The notes: a model not told the origin generated them from the sequence alone. 64,000 nt of DNA from Candidatus Nitrospira nitrosa (GCF_001458735.1 NZ_CZQA01000008.1:372001-436000); one strand, 5' to 3'. Numbered from the stretch's first letter, positions 1-9,096 are shown. Program-made: numbers and translations.

Positions 1-263
1 GCCTCGATCTCTTTGACGAGGCGCACAATCTCGGCATCGTAGACAACACGCTCGGCCGTTTCGCCACGCTCCTTGATGTCGACGGCTCGTTCACCGATAT
101 CCTTGTAGAGATCGGACAGTTGCCGATCGAGCTTGCGGAGTTCCAGCCGGATGCGGAGTAGTTCCGTCTCTTCCAGCGCCCGCCCTGCTGCATGGACAGT
201 CCCGAGACGAAGCGTTGCGATCCCCGCCCGCAGATCGTCCTTTATCCGTTGAAAGAGTCCCAT
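1..263 (-). CDS. Hypothetical coiled-coil protein, C-terminus beyond window
   Basis: This reading frame begins with ATG at 263 on the minus strand and stays open to the left edge, so only about the first 87 residues are visible. The protein starts MGLFQRIKDDLRAG and is rich in Leu, Arg, Glu and Lys with heptad-like spacing (LRIRLELRKLDRQLSDLYKDI), which suggests a helical, probably coiled-coil protein. No signal peptide or catalytic motif is seen. It starts 7 bases after the recG stop codon, so it is probably the next gene in the recG transcript. I do not recognise the family and give no function. Confidence 0.6.
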   Translation of the reverse strand, partial: MGLFQRIKDDLRAGIATLRLGTVHAAGRALEETELLRIRLELRKLDRQLSDLYKDIGERAVDIKERGETAERVVYDAEIVRLVKEIE

Positions 264-270
264 TATTCGC

Positions 271-2808
271 CTAACTTATCGATCCGAGCTCGAGCTTCTT
301 CTCCCACTTGCGGAGCATGGCCTCGCGCAGCCCCTGATGGGCCGGTTCTTTCAATCCGGGATCAGCTTGTAGCAACGAAAACGCCTCCTGCTTGGCCTCC
401 TCCAGCAGCTCACCATCGCGCACCAGATTGGCGACACGAAACTCCGGCACCCCCCACTGCCGCAGCCCAAAGAACTCACCCGGTCCCCGAATGCGCAGAT
501 CGTCCTCGGCAATGACGAACCCATCGTTTGACCGGACGAGCGCCTCCAGCCGTTCCCTTGCCAGCGACATTGGTTCTTCACTGCCCAGGGTCCGTCTGCT
601 CGATTCCGTTTTCCCCCGTCCTAGATTCTGCGCCATCAGTAGACAATAGGCTTGATGGTTGCTCCGTCCGACTCGACCACGCAATTGGTGCAACTGCGCG
701 AGTCCGAATCGTTCGGCATGTTCAATCAAAATGACCGTCGCATTCGGCACATCCACTCCAACCTCAATGACGGTCGTGGCGATCAACAGCTGAATGGTCC
801 CCGCCTTAAAATCAGCCATCACCGCTTCTTTTTCAGACGCCTTCATGCGTCCATGCAATAGGCCGACACGAAATTCAGAAAATTCTCCATTCTGTAACTG
901 TTCGGCGCCCTGGAGCGCAGCTTGAAGGTCGACCTTCTCCGACTCCTCCACCAGGGGATAGACGATGTAGGCTTGTTTTTCAGCCAGCAATTCATCCCGC
1001 ACAATCTGGTAGGCCCTCCGCCGTTGTCCCTCACTAAACAGGAACGTCCGCACCGGCTTCCGTCCCGGGGGCAGGGCATCGATGATCGAAACATCAAGGT
1101 CACCGTAGACAGTCATCGCGAGCGTTCGAGGAATAGGAGTCGCGGTCAACACGAGCACGTCCGGTCTATAGCCCTTTTCAATCATTGCCTTCCGCTGCAA
1201 CACGCCAAACTTGTGCTGTTCATCGATGACCGCCAAGCCCAGGTTCTTGAATGTGACACCTTGCTGCAGAAGGGCATGGGTCCCGATCGCCACCTGGACA
1301 TCTCCCGCAGCCAGCTGCTCAACCTGCACATTCTTGATCGAGGCTTTCTCACCACCACGCATCAAAACCGTCCGCAGCCCCAAGGCCTGTAACATTCCTG
1401 AAAGGTTGCGATAGTGTTGTTCCGCAAGGATCTCCGTCGGAGCCATCAAGGACGCCTGATAGCCTGACCCACAAGCCATGACGATGGCCTGTAATGCAAC
1501 AGCCGTCTTGCCTGAGCCCACGTCACCCTGGACCAATCGATTCATGGGGCGTGGCGAAATCATGTCTCGAAATATTTCGCGAATGACTCGTTCCTGCGCC
1601 GTTGTGAGCTGAAACGGCAAGAGACTCGTCAACCGTGCAAGCAGCGGGGTCCTGGGATTGAACCGGATCTCCTTCCGTTCGTCATGGACCGATCGGTGTC
1701 TGGACGCTAACGCCAGTTGCAACAGTAAGAGCTCCTCAAACGCCAACCGGCGATGGGCCGCCGTCTTTCCTCGCGCCAATAGATGGTCGTCAGTTCCCGC
1801 CTTTGGGAAATGAACATCCTGGAACGCTTCATTGATCGAGATCAACCGCTGCCTCGCGCGCAGCGACAGCGGCACATGATCGATAAGATCCATCCCATGG
1901 TCCGTCAGGAGGTTCCGCACGAGCACCCGCATCTGACGAGACGTCCACCCTTTGGTTTCATGATAGACAGGAACAATTCGGCCGACATGCAGCGCCGATT
2001 CCACCCCTTCTCCGACGATCTCGTACTGTGCGACGTCCATGCGAGGCACCATCCAGTCTCGTCGACCAGAGATCACCCGCCCACTCAACATCACGCGAGT
2101 TCCAACCGTCAGAACATCTTCCAGATAAGGCTGATTGAAGAACACCACCTGTAGGCGACCAGACTGATCTTCGACGCCGACCTCCAGTATGCTCAGCCGT
2201 CGATTTCTTGTCCGTTTTGCATCGCACTTCCCAACTATCCCGCAAATTGACGCCACCATCCCCGGAACAAGATTTCCGATCGGAGTCATCACCGATCGAT
2301 CTTCATACCGCCAAGGGATGGTCCAGAGTACATCTTCTACCGTGTCGATACCCAGCCGTTGCAAGACAGTGGTGCGTTTAGGTCCAACCCCCTTGGCAAA
2401 TCGAACAGGCTGTCGCCAGAGGTCGGATCGCTCCTCATCAATCGATTCGCTCACATGGATCGATCGCGTCGGCAAGGCCTTCGGACTGGCAGGCTGCGGC
2501 GAGGCCTTTCGAAGTGCCTGGATGTGCGCCCCCGCTACATGCAATCGACGACGCTGTTCATCCAGAGAAAGGGATGATGAAAAATCAACGAAGAGGTCAC
2601 GGAGTGAAATCAGACGAGCTTCGATCGTCCTAGGATACGTCTGTTGGCGAAGAGCCGACAGGACTTGAGTGGAGATGAAATCACTCAGATTGGTGATGGC
2701 CTTGAGATGGGCGCCCTCATCTCGACTTGCGAATTCGATCGGCCGGGCAATGCGATCCAGCCACTCCTGAAACGGTACCAACGGACTCGATTCAGCCTCC
2801 GTCTGCAT
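271..2808 (-). CDS. recG: ATP-dependent DNA helicase RecG
   Basis: RecG is a superfamily 2 helicase that binds branched DNA, reverses stalled forks and migrates Holliday junctions. Visible parts, in 845-residue numbering, are an OB-like wedge domain near 175-280, Walker A GDVGSGKTAV near 428, the DEQH box (IDEQHKFGVLQR) near 529, the TATPIPRTLA motif and the C-terminal QLRGRVGR helicase motif. The protein is longer than the usual ~700 residues because roughly 130 residues precede the conserved VGPKRTTVLQRLGI segment. The frame can be extended to a TTG at 2847, but the ATG at 2808 is the more likely start; neither has a strong Shine-Dalgarno. It is divergent from the protease gene at 2941 and is followed by the hypothetical gene at 263. 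Confidence 0.95.
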   Translation of the reverse strand: MQTEAESSPLVPFQEWLDRIARPIEFASRDEGAHLKAITNLSDFISTQVLSALRQQTYPRTIEARLISLRDLFVDFSSSLSLDEQRRRLHVAGAHIQALRKASPQPASPKALPTRSIHVSESIDEERSDLWRQPVRFAKGVGPKRTTVLQRLGIDTVEDVLWTIPWRYEDRSVMTPIGNLVPGMVASICGIVGKCDAKRTRNRRLSILEVGVEDQSGRLQVVFFNQPYLEDVLTVGTRVMLSGRVISGRRDWMVPRMDVAQYEIVGEGVESALHVGRIVPVYHETKGWTSRQMRVLVRNLLTDHGMDLIDHVPLSLRARQRLISINEAFQDVHFPKAGTDDHLLARGKTAAHRRLAFEELLLLQLALASRHRSVHDERKEIRFNPRTPLLARLTSLLPFQLTTAQERVIREIFRDMISPRPMNRLVQGDVGSGKTAVALQAIVMACGSGYQASLMAPTEILAEQHYRNLSGMLQALGLRTVLMRGGEKASIKNVQVEQLAAGDVQVAIGTHALLQQGVTFKNLGLAVIDEQHKFGVLQRKAMIEKGYRPDVLVLTATPIPRTLAMTVYGDLDVSIIDALPPGRKPVRTFLFSEGQRRRAYQIVRDELLAEKQAYIVYPLVEESEKVDLQAALQGAEQLQNGEFSEFRVGLLHGRMKASEKEAVMADFKAGTIQLLIATTVIEVGVDVPNATVILIEHAERFGLAQLHQLRGRVGRSNHQAYCLLMAQNLGRGKTESSRRTLGSEEPMSLARERLEALVRSNDGFVIAEDDLRIRGPGEFFGLRQWGVPEFRVANLVRDGELLEEAKQEAFSLLQADPGLKEPAHQGLREAMLRKWEKKLELGSIS

Positions 2809-2940
2809 ATGGTGGAGGATCGTAGCACAGCATAGTTCATCGCACAACGCAGCTGGCGAGCCTACGTCGATCTTATCCGCTGCTTTTCCTAGATTGCTTG
2901 GTCACATTTTCCTAGGGTGCTACACTCCTGTCACACCCAT

Positions 2941-4356
2941 ATGTACCGACGCAATATTCGCCACATCCTGATCCCGCTTGCCATCGGTCTGGCTCTCCTA
3001 GTCGGGTACAACCTCTTTCTGAAACCGCTCCATCCCTCGCTGACGATGAGTCCGACGGAAACCGTGGAATCCGTCCCTCCTCCACCGGCCCCTCCACAGA
3101 GCACGCCATCCGAAAGCGACTCACGATACGTTCGCACCCTCGATCAGACCGTCATCCCACCCACCCCACATCAGGCGCTGTTGGAAGGAATTCGTGATGA
3201 AGTCGAAAAGCACAATCTCTCCCTGGCAGAAAGCAAACTGAAGGCACTCCCGGCCTCCGTTCTATCGGATAGACAATCCAAACCCTTCGTCGCCATCCTG
3301 TGGAACAATCTCGGGTTGCAGCAAGAACGTCTCCAAGGTACACGAGCTTCAATCGGTGCGTTCAAGAAGGCAGCGGAACTCGATGACACAAACTCCGTCA
3401 TCCTTATGAACCTGGCCCAAGCCTACTGGGAACAGCGCGACCGCGCACTAGATGCGGAGTTCTTGACGAAATTGATGAAGGTAGCCCCGGACGAACCTTT
3501 CCCTCATCTTGCCATGGCTGATTTGCTGCAGGAACAGGATGATCTGAATGGCGCGGCCACGCACTTGGCCCAAGCCACCCAACGGGCAAAGCAAGACCCG
3601 GCACTCCGATCCTATCTGGCCACCGTCACAGAACGGGTTCAGCGCACACAATCGGTCGAATCTCGCATGACCGCACGCAGCAGCACTCATTTTGTCGTGA
3701 AATTCAATGGAGAGGAAGACCACACCACTTGGACGTCAGTGTTGGAGATTCTCGAGGAGGCTTATCGGGATATCGGCCAGAAGTTTGGGCATTTCCCGAC
3801 TAAGCCCATCATGGTCGTCCTCCACGCAAAAGAATCATTCCAAGGTTCGACTGGCAGCCCTGCGTGGGCCGATGGGCTCTATGACCCCACGCTCGGACGC
3901 ATCCAAATTCCCACACAGGGAGCCACCACAGATCGGAAATGGCTTGCCACTGTACTCCGTCACGAGTACGTCCATGCCCTACTCCATGACCGGTTAGGAT
4001 CACAGGCAGGAGCACTCCCAACCTGGTTGAACGAAGGCCTCGCCATGCAATTGGCTGGAGATTCATGGCCGGATCTCGATGAGGCCATACAAGGCGAGCT
4101 GAAGGTGATTCCGTTGGCTACTCTGGAAGGACCCTGGGGCGCATTCTCGGCCGATGCTTCTACGATAGCCTATCTAGAAGCTAATTCTGCAACCCACTAT
4201 TTGATGGAGCGATGGGGCATGGCTCGCGTCGACGACCTGGTGAAAGCCTTCCAGGCGAAGGCCTCTATCGCAACCGCATTCCAGGACAAACTGCTAATTT
4301 CGTATGAGCAGTTCCAACGTCAATGGCTTGAGCGCTTCGAACAGACCCGTCCGTAA
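2941..4356 (+). CDS. Membrane-anchored TPR protein with gluzincin (peptidase MA-like) domain
   Basis: The 471-residue product begins with a basic stretch and one hydrophobic segment (ILIPLAIGLALLVGYNLFL), so it is probably an inner-membrane-anchored periplasmic protein. A Pro-rich linker follows, then TPR-like helices (about residues 90-220: NNLGLQQERL, MNLAQAYWEQ). The C-terminal domain carries HEYVH near 341-345 and NEG about 20 residues later, the HExxH...E zinc ligand pattern of gluzincin peptidases. This supports a zinc protease, but the substrate is unknown. The frame also extends to a GTG at 2917. I prefer ATG 2941 because the membrane anchor then lies at the usual distance from the N-terminus. 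It is transcribed divergently from recG. Confidence 0.8.
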   Translation: MYRRNIRHILIPLAIGLALLVGYNLFLKPLHPSLTMSPTETVESVPPPPAPPQSTPSESDSRYVRTLDQTVIPPTPHQALLEGIRDEVEKHNLSLAESKLKALPASVLSDRQSKPFVAILWNNLGLQQERLQGTRASIGAFKKAAELDDTNSVILMNLAQAYWEQRDRALDAEFLTKLMKVAPDEPFPHLAMADLLQEQDDLNGAATHLAQATQRAKQDPALRSYLATVTERVQRTQSVESRMTARSSTHFVVKFNGEEDHTTWTSVLEILEEAYRDIGQKFGHFPTKPIMVVLHAKESFQGSTGSPAWADGLYDPTLGRIQIPTQGATTDRKWLATVLRHEYVHALLHDRLGSQAGALPTWLNEGLAMQLAGDSWPDLDEAIQGELKVIPLATLEGPWGAFSADASTIAYLEANSATHYLMERWGMARVDDLVKAFQAKASIATAFQDKLLISYEQFQRQWLERFEQTRP

Positions 4357-4401
4357 TCTCCCCCGTGGCTTGTTCTTCTATCGATCAACCAGTATACACC
4401 G

Positions 4402-5274
4402 TCAAATCGGCACAGGAATCGATTCATCCTGAGGCTGATGTGGCCAGACGGGAAGTAAATCGGCTTGATCATTCAGCGCCCCCTGGGCGCCCTCTTCAGA
4501 CTCTCGCTGAGACAATTGATCTTCCCATATAATCTTCTTCCCGCTCGGATCGTACATACGAATCATGAATTCGAACCTGTGGGAACTGTTTGCCGAAACT
4601 CGACCCAACATCGTGGACCGATCCACGATCGAATGGAGGTGTGGAGTTTCACCCAGCACCGTAGTGAACTCATCCTCCCAGACGAGAGAGCCGGTTACCG
4701 CGTCTACCGCACGCAACAAGAATTTCGGCTGTTCGGTTGCCTGCCGCTCCGTGCGGACTCTCGTGATGGTAGCGCGACCAAACTTTCGAGTTGAAATGGT
4801 TTGGCCCCTCCCCTTTCCGTCAGGTTGCACGAGGTTAAGTCGCCCTTCCCATTGGAATATCCCGGTATTCGCGTCGTAAACCCGCAAGACGAAGTTGGAG
4901 AGGTCTGTAGCCCCCTGTCCGATACCACCTGCAAAAATGCGGCCCCCCTCGTTCCTTCCTGCTCCATCACCTTCCTTGACCGTCAGTTCATAGACATCAT
5001 CGGATATGATCGTGCCTGAGTCAGCTTCATAAACCTTTACCGAAATCGCGGATACAGAACCGATCTGATAACCGAACCCCGCCGCCACAATCGCCTTTTT
5101 CCCCGTAGTGACGTCACCCCAGGCCAGATCATTTCCACCATAGAAACTCCAAAACCCAATAAAGGCTACAAGACTCAGAATCCTTGAACAACCAAGTCCT
5201 AAGACCCGTCGCTTTTCATCTATGGAATGAGTTGAGTGGTGACAACCTTTCGAAACATCAGATGTTTGCGGCAT
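4402..5274 (-). CDS. Exported protein with four PQQ-propeller-like repeats
   Basis: A 290-residue protein of unrecognised family. The start is ATG 5274, preceded by a strong AGGAGG ribosome binding site. One hydrophobic segment (ILSLVAFIGFWSFYG) sits about 30 residues in, suggesting a signal peptide or anchor. The rest contains four diverged copies of a short beta motif: VYEADSGTIISDDVYEL, VYDANTGIFQWEGRL, AVDAVTGSLVWEDEF and MYDPSGKKIIWEDQL. The pattern (D-x-x-[TS]-G-x-x-x-W-E-[DG]) resembles PQQ-type beta-propeller blades, but four copies are fewer than a closed propeller. Residues for PQQ binding cannot be identified. It is convergent with the protease gene, with 45 bases between the stops. 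Function unknown. Confidence 0.7.
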   Translation of the reverse strand: MPQTSDVSKGCHHSTHSIDEKRRVLGLGCSRILSLVAFIGFWSFYGGNDLAWGDVTTGKKAIVAAGFGYQIGSVSAISVKVYEADSGTIISDDVYELTVKEGDGAGRNEGGRIFAGGIGQGATDLSNFVLRVYDANTGIFQWEGRLNLVQPDGKGRGQTISTRKFGRATITRVRTERQATEQPKFLLRAVDAVTGSLVWEDEFTTVLGETPHLHSIVDRSTMLGRVSANSSHRFEFMIRMYDPSGKKIIWEDQLSQRESEEGAQGALNDQADLLPVWPHQPQDESIPVPI

Positions 5275-5392
5275 GTATCCTCCTCAGAATGTGGATGCAT
5301 TCTGATAGAGGGCTGGCGGCCGGTAAATTCCTCACTGATGGGATGAATCCCCTCTAAAGAGAGGGAACGAGACAACCTGGTGGTGATTGTGC

Positions 5393-5806
5393 CTATCGCC
5401 TGGCAGGTTGAGTGACGCCGAACCATCGATACCGATAGCGGGCTATGAGGCGATAGCCCCATCCCGCCAACTGCCGTACCCTGCCGATCCGTAACCCCCA
5501 CTGCATCAGCGTCCCGTCAGGCAGATGAGGAAGAAGAGGGGAAAATGCATCAAGCCCCTGCAGAATCTTTCCGGAAGGTTGGATGCAGAAAGCTGTCTCA
5601 GGTCGACCAGGACGATATTGTTGCCCAAGAGCAGTTCTGGCCGCTTCGCTCTGATAGGGGACGAATCTGATACCCGTTCTTGTTTGACTAATTCCTCGTC
5701 GTTCAAAGTCATTTTTTACCGAGATACAGAGTCGACATTCCTCGTCATAAATCAGAAGACAAGCCTCCAGGGATACCGGCTGCTCCTTCTGATCCTTTGG
5801 CTCCAT
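5393..5806 (-). CDS. DCC-family (DUF393) thiol-disulfide oxidoreductase-like protein
   Basis: The 137-residue protein carries YDEECRLC near residues 20-27, matching the DxxCxxC signature that names the DCC family (YuxK-like), followed by the typical IRFVPYQSE segment. Members have a thioredoxin-like fold and are presumed redox proteins, but substrates are not established. Start ATG 5806 has no strong ribosome binding site. It is divergent from the membrane gene at 5889, and the 82 bases between must hold both promoters. Downstream at 5275-5392 lie two small hairpins (a CAGAATG/CATTCTG stem and a CCCTCT/AGAGGG stem) before the next minus-strand gene. Confidence 0.8.
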   Translation of the reverse strand: MEPKDQKEQPVSLEACLLIYDEECRLCISVKNDFERRGISQTRTGIRFVPYQSEAARTALGQQYRPGRPETAFCIQPSGKILQGLDAFSPLLPHLPDGTLMQWGLRIGRVRQLAGWGYRLIARYRYRWFGVTQPARR

Positions 5807-5888
5807 GATACAAGTTCGCTTTTTCAGAATAACCGCAACTACAAGGCACCCATTGCCGATCTTTTCCTCAACAGTCTATAGTCAGCCC

Positions 5889-6290
5889 ATGCCACACAAT
5901 CCTTTGCTTATTCTGTTACTCAGTACCTTCGTTGTAGAAACTGGATTCCTCTTCCTTGGGAATGGCCCATCCTTCACACAAGGCCTGGCCTGGAAAATGA
6001 GCTTTTTCGCTCTCATCCCCCTTGGACTGTCCCTACTCGTTTGGCTTCGATTTCGATGGAGCGCAGCTGTTTGCGTCTTCTATGCGACGATTGGGTTGGC
6101 TATAGACGTCGCCACAATAGTGCAGGCTCTATCCACGGATGCAGATGCTATCGCTTCCCTAATGGCCAGTCTCATCAGTGGGCTTTTCTATTTCTGCTTG
6201 ATCCTTTTTGGTTGGCAATCATTCTTGGCCGTGGACCAGGAGCTGATGCCTCCCAAATTCCGTCCTCCCAATCCTCCGTTCCCTTCCTAA
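5889..6290 (+). CDS. Small integral membrane protein, four predicted TM segments
   Basis: The 133-residue product has four hydrophobic stretches (LLILLLSTFVVETGFLFLG; MSFFALIPLGLSLLVWL; AAVCVFYATIGLAIDVATIV; ASLISGLFYFCLILFGW) with short loops, so it is an inner-membrane protein. The ATG at 5889 puts the first segment at the N-terminus; an upstream in-frame start at 5805 would add 28 unlikely residues. The family is not recognised. Its last 116 bases overlap the 3' end of the convergent methyltransferase gene. Confidence 0.6.
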   Translation: MPHNPLLILLLSTFVVETGFLFLGNGPSFTQGLAWKMSFFALIPLGLSLLVWLRFRWSAAVCVFYATIGLAIDVATIVQALSTDADAIASLMASLISGLFYFCLILFGWQSFLAVDQELMPPKFRPPNPPFPS

Positions 6291-7242
6291 TCGGAACGGG
6301 TTTGATACGGACAAAACCAGCTTGCTTCAGCCACTTCGCCGTCTCATTAACCGTATAGGTATCCCCCTGTTCAGTAAACAAGAGCATCGAGAGAGCAAAC
6401 AAACTAGCTTCTGTCGGATACAGACCTTCGCGGTCGTGCAGAAAGGCATCTTGGATGATGAATCGGCCACCCGGCTTCAAGGCCGCACGAACTCTCCGAA
6501 AAATGGCCTGATTCGTTTTCGGTGAATAAATGTGCAGCACATTGGAGTACCAGACGACATCATACGTACCAGGGATCGGTTCTTGGGAGAAATCGAGCGG
6601 GAGATAGGAGAGTCGCTCCCTCGCTTTGTGGGTAGAAGCGATTTCTTTGGCCACCTCAAGCGCAGCCACTCGATCACAGACTGTGGCACGCAACCTTGGA
6701 TTCTTTGCAAGAAATGCCAGTGCATAGGTACCAGGCCCACCACCGAGATCCAAGAGGTTTTGCGCGTGACCGAGATGCAGGTGCCCCGCAATTTCCGGAG
6801 CAATTTCCACCGTCCGGTGATGCATCGCCCAAGTAAATTGGCGCCGATGGTCCGGTCCATCTGGCACATCGTGATCAAGCGGCAGTCCACTTTGGATGGA
6901 CTCCGCCAGCCGGATCCAGTCGGTCCAATGGCTCCTGATGAGATGAAGATAACCGCCTCGATAGGTGGGATGATTGGCATTCAGCGCTGTCGCCCCAAGC
7001 TTGCTATTTCTATAGACGCTCCCTTTCTTGTATAACATTCCAGCAGCGGCAAGATTGCGGCAGAGGATACCAAGGCCCCGCTCGCTGACTTTCAGTTTCT
7101 TGGCGAGAGCGGTCAGCGACCAGGTTCGATCACCCACCACCGTAAAAAGATCCATTTCGAGCGCGGCCAACAGCACTCTCGGCAATCGATAAGCGGAAAT
7201 GGCATCACGAAATTCGTTGAATGTCGAAATCCGATTTATCAC
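6175..7242 (-). CDS. SAM-dependent O-methyltransferase-like protein
   Basis: This is a class I methyltransferase with an N-terminal winged-helix/dimerisation region (SLTALAKKLKVSERGLGILCRNLAAAGML). The SAM-binding glycine loop is LLDLGGGPGTYA, followed by post-motif DVVWYSNVLHIY and ALKPGGRFIIQDAFL. The order is that of hydroxyneurosporene- and caffeate-type O-methyltransferases, but the substrate cannot be inferred. The likely start is GTG 7242: it overlaps the upstream stop as GTGA and has a good GGGAAGG ribosome binding site, whereas the longer frame start at 7272 does not. The last ~25 residues (after DGIWEAS) look like a read-through tail antisense to the membrane gene at 5889. Confidence 0.8.
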   Translation of the reverse strand: MINRISTFNEFRDAISAYRLPRVLLAALEMDLFTVVGDRTWSLTALAKKLKVSERGLGILCRNLAAAGMLYKKGSVYRNSKLGATALNANHPTYRGGYLHLIRSHWTDWIRLAESIQSGLPLDHDVPDGPDHRRQFTWAMHHRTVEIAPEIAGHLHLGHAQNLLDLGGGPGTYALAFLAKNPRLRATVCDRVAALEVAKEIASTHKARERLSYLPLDFSQEPIPGTYDVVWYSNVLHIYSPKTNQAIFRRVRAALKPGGRFIIQDAFLHDREGLYPTEASLFALSMLLFTEQGDTYTVNETAKWLKQAGFVRIKPVPIRKGTEDWEDGIWEASAPGPRPRMIANQKGSSRNRKAH

Positions 7243-7676
7243 GAAGCCTTCCCAATGCGCCCCCGGCACCACCGCAGAAGATCTTCAAGCTTGGAACGAT
7301 TGTGGAGATCGGCATCTCGGGTAAAGGTGACCGCCACAAACTCATCCGTGATCTCCGTCTCCTCGACAAATCCGGACTGAAGAAGAAGCGCTCGATATCG
7401 AGAGACAGCTGGTTGAAGAAAGTATTTCGCCTGCTTGGCAACCTCATCGGTTCCCAAGTCCTCCGGAGTTCCGTCCGACATGAGCGCCATGACCTCGTCC
7501 AGTGAAACCCCGTACTGGCAGATCACCTTGCCCTCGGGCTTGACTTCGAGAAGCCACCCATCTGCCCCAAGATCCATGAGGAGCGGTCCATCGGGCTCCA
7601 GTTCATAGAATTGCGGAAATGAACGAATTAAGTCAGCTCGAAGTTGCAGCCACGTTGGAGAAACCGATTCTGTCAT
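7239..7676 (-). CDS. Hypothetical acidic protein
   Basis: The 145-residue soluble protein is acidic and has no recognised domain. The N-terminal half (LRADLIRSFPQFYELEPDGPLLMDL...WLLEVKPEGKVICQYGVSLDEVMALM) has alternating strand and helix character. There is no signal peptide or membrane segment. It overlaps the upstream TPR gene (ATGA at 7673-7676) and the downstream methyltransferase (GTGA at 7239-7242), so the three are translationally coupled and probably act together. Function unknown. Confidence 0.7.
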   Translation of the reverse strand: MTESVSPTWLQLRADLIRSFPQFYELEPDGPLLMDLGADGWLLEVKPEGKVICQYGVSLDEVMALMSDGTPEDLGTDEVAKQAKYFLQPAVSRYRALLLQSGFVEETEITDEFVAVTFTRDADLHNRSKLEDLLRWCRGRIGKAS

Positions 7677-8497
7677 GCGCTCATCTTTCGAAGGCCTTGT
7701 GACGGACCCGAATCTGCCAGGCGCAGACGGAGCATATTGAGACGCTGGATATTCTCTTCCAATTTTGGCAGCCGATACTTCCGATCCATATAAACGACCT
7801 GTTCGAGAAGATCGGTTGCCTCTTGGAGTTGCCCCAGTTCCTCATAGCACTGCACCAGCACGTACCTGGCACCGCCGGTGCGAAGTTCGTCATGCAACCG
7901 TTCGGCGATCGACTGACTCGTTTGGCAGCAGGCGATGGCCTCATGATAGCGCTTTTGAATCACGTATGTGCGTCCGATCATCCGCCAGGCATCCGCGACA
8001 CCTGCCACATTCCCCAAGCGACGCATCAAAGCCAACGACCGTTCATAACAGCCGATGGCTTCCTCCATGTCACCGGTCTCACGGGCCACCAGGCCAAGAT
8101 CGGACAAGAGCACCGCTTGCGCTGCCTCGTCATGGGTCTTGATCATAAGATCCATGGCTTCGAGATAATACGCTCGAGCTCGATCCCATTCGCCGGCATC
8201 GGCACGCAAGTTCCCCAAGTTGGCCAACGTCGTTCCGATGCCTTTTTCATCGCCGAAGATTTTTTGGAGCTCCAAAACCTCCTGATAATGCGCCTGAGCG
8301 GAATCTCGTCGTCCACTCACTGCACAGATATTGCCAAGATTACCAAGCGTCGCGACGAGGGCCCGCTGGTCACCACTCAGTCGGTCGCACTCCAACGCCT
8401 TCGCATAACAGGTGTAGGCCTCCGTATAATACCCCCTCGAAAAATGCTCATTCCCTTGTCGATTCAGTTCCTCGGACAGGCCGTTCCGTAACGTCAT
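7673..8497 (-). CDS. Tetratricopeptide repeat protein
   Basis: The 274-residue protein is almost entirely TPR, with five or six units of about 40 residues (YTEAYTCYAKALECD; LGNLGNICAVSGRRDSAQAHYQEVLEL; LANLGNLRADAGEWDRARAYYLEAMDL; LSDLGLVARETGDMEEAIGCYERSL; RMIGRTYVIQKRYHEAIACCQ). The long-period arrangement resembles Rapsyn/LGN-type TPR scaffolds. No signal peptide is seen, so it is probably cytoplasmic and mediates protein-protein contacts. It is coupled by 4-base ATGA overlaps to the MBL-fold gene upstream (8494-8497) and to the unknown gene downstream (7673-7676). The partner is unknown. Confidence 0.85.
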   Translation of the reverse strand: MTLRNGLSEELNRQGNEHFSRGYYTEAYTCYAKALECDRLSGDQRALVATLGNLGNICAVSGRRDSAQAHYQEVLELQKIFGDEKGIGTTLANLGNLRADAGEWDRARAYYLEAMDLMIKTHDEAAQAVLLSDLGLVARETGDMEEAIGCYERSLALMRRLGNVAGVADAWRMIGRTYVIQKRYHEAIACCQTSQSIAERLHDELRTGGARYVLVQCYEELGQLQEATDLLEQVVYMDRKYRLPKLEENIQRLNMLRLRLADSGPSQGLRKMSA

Positions 8498-9096
8498 CGT
8501 GGCACCGCCAACAATTCTTCCACCTGTAGCTTTGCATCCACAAGGATGGAAACACCATCTCCGACCAGCAGGCTGTCGAAGTTGTACTTCAAGAGACGGC
8601 GGAGCCCCTTCTTCGCCTTAGCCGGATCCTCGTATTTTTCAGGAGGGAGCAAGCGAAGCTCACCTGATGGTTGACCGATCAACGCATCCCCCACGATCAG
8701 CACGCCTCGCCCTCGTTCAATAAACAGCGCGGATTCGCCAGGAGACTTCTGATCCGACAACTGAATCACCCAAATCCCGCCAGGCAGAAGTTCGCCGTCC
8801 TTATACGTTTTGGTCGGATTCACTTCCATCTGCGCTGCATCCAATTCAGGAACATACAGTTGGCAATGCCACTCAGCCTGATAGGTTGGCGCTTCTCGAA
8901 GGTGATCGCGGTTCGTCAACAGGATGTAATCGATCGGCTCATGACGCCTGACAATCGCTCGCGCCTCTGGAGTCATCGGTGGGGGATCTACCAGAATCGT
9001 GTGCTCACCGATCGTCAGCAACAGACCGTTGAAGTTCAATTGCTTTTCATCTGAAAACCAGGACCATTGCCAAATGTTGGGCAGGATTTGTTTCAT
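8494..9096 (-). CDS. MBL-fold protein with degenerate metal site
   Basis: The 200-residue protein has the start of a metallo-beta-lactamase fold (IWQWSWFSDEKQLNFNGLLLTIGEHTILVDPPPMTPEA) and a later GRGVLIVGDALIG segment that fits the metal-ligating Asp region. The usual HxHxDH is replaced by TNRDHLREA, which keeps Asp-His but lacks the first two His, so metal binding is doubtful. The start is taken as ATG 9096; an upstream GTG at 9114 is possible. It is the first gene of the four-gene coupled run ending with the methyltransferase. The substrate is unknown, and a non-catalytic role is possible. Confidence 0.7.
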   Translation of the reverse strand: MKQILPNIWQWSWFSDEKQLNFNGLLLTIGEHTILVDPPPMTPEARAIVRRHEPIDYILLTNRDHLREAPTYQAEWHCQLYVPELDAAQMEVNPTKTYKDGELLPGGIWVIQLSDQKSPGESALFIERGRGVLIVGDALIGQPSGELRLLPPEKYEDPAKAKKGLRRLLKYNFDSLLVGDGVSILVDAKLQVEELLAVPR

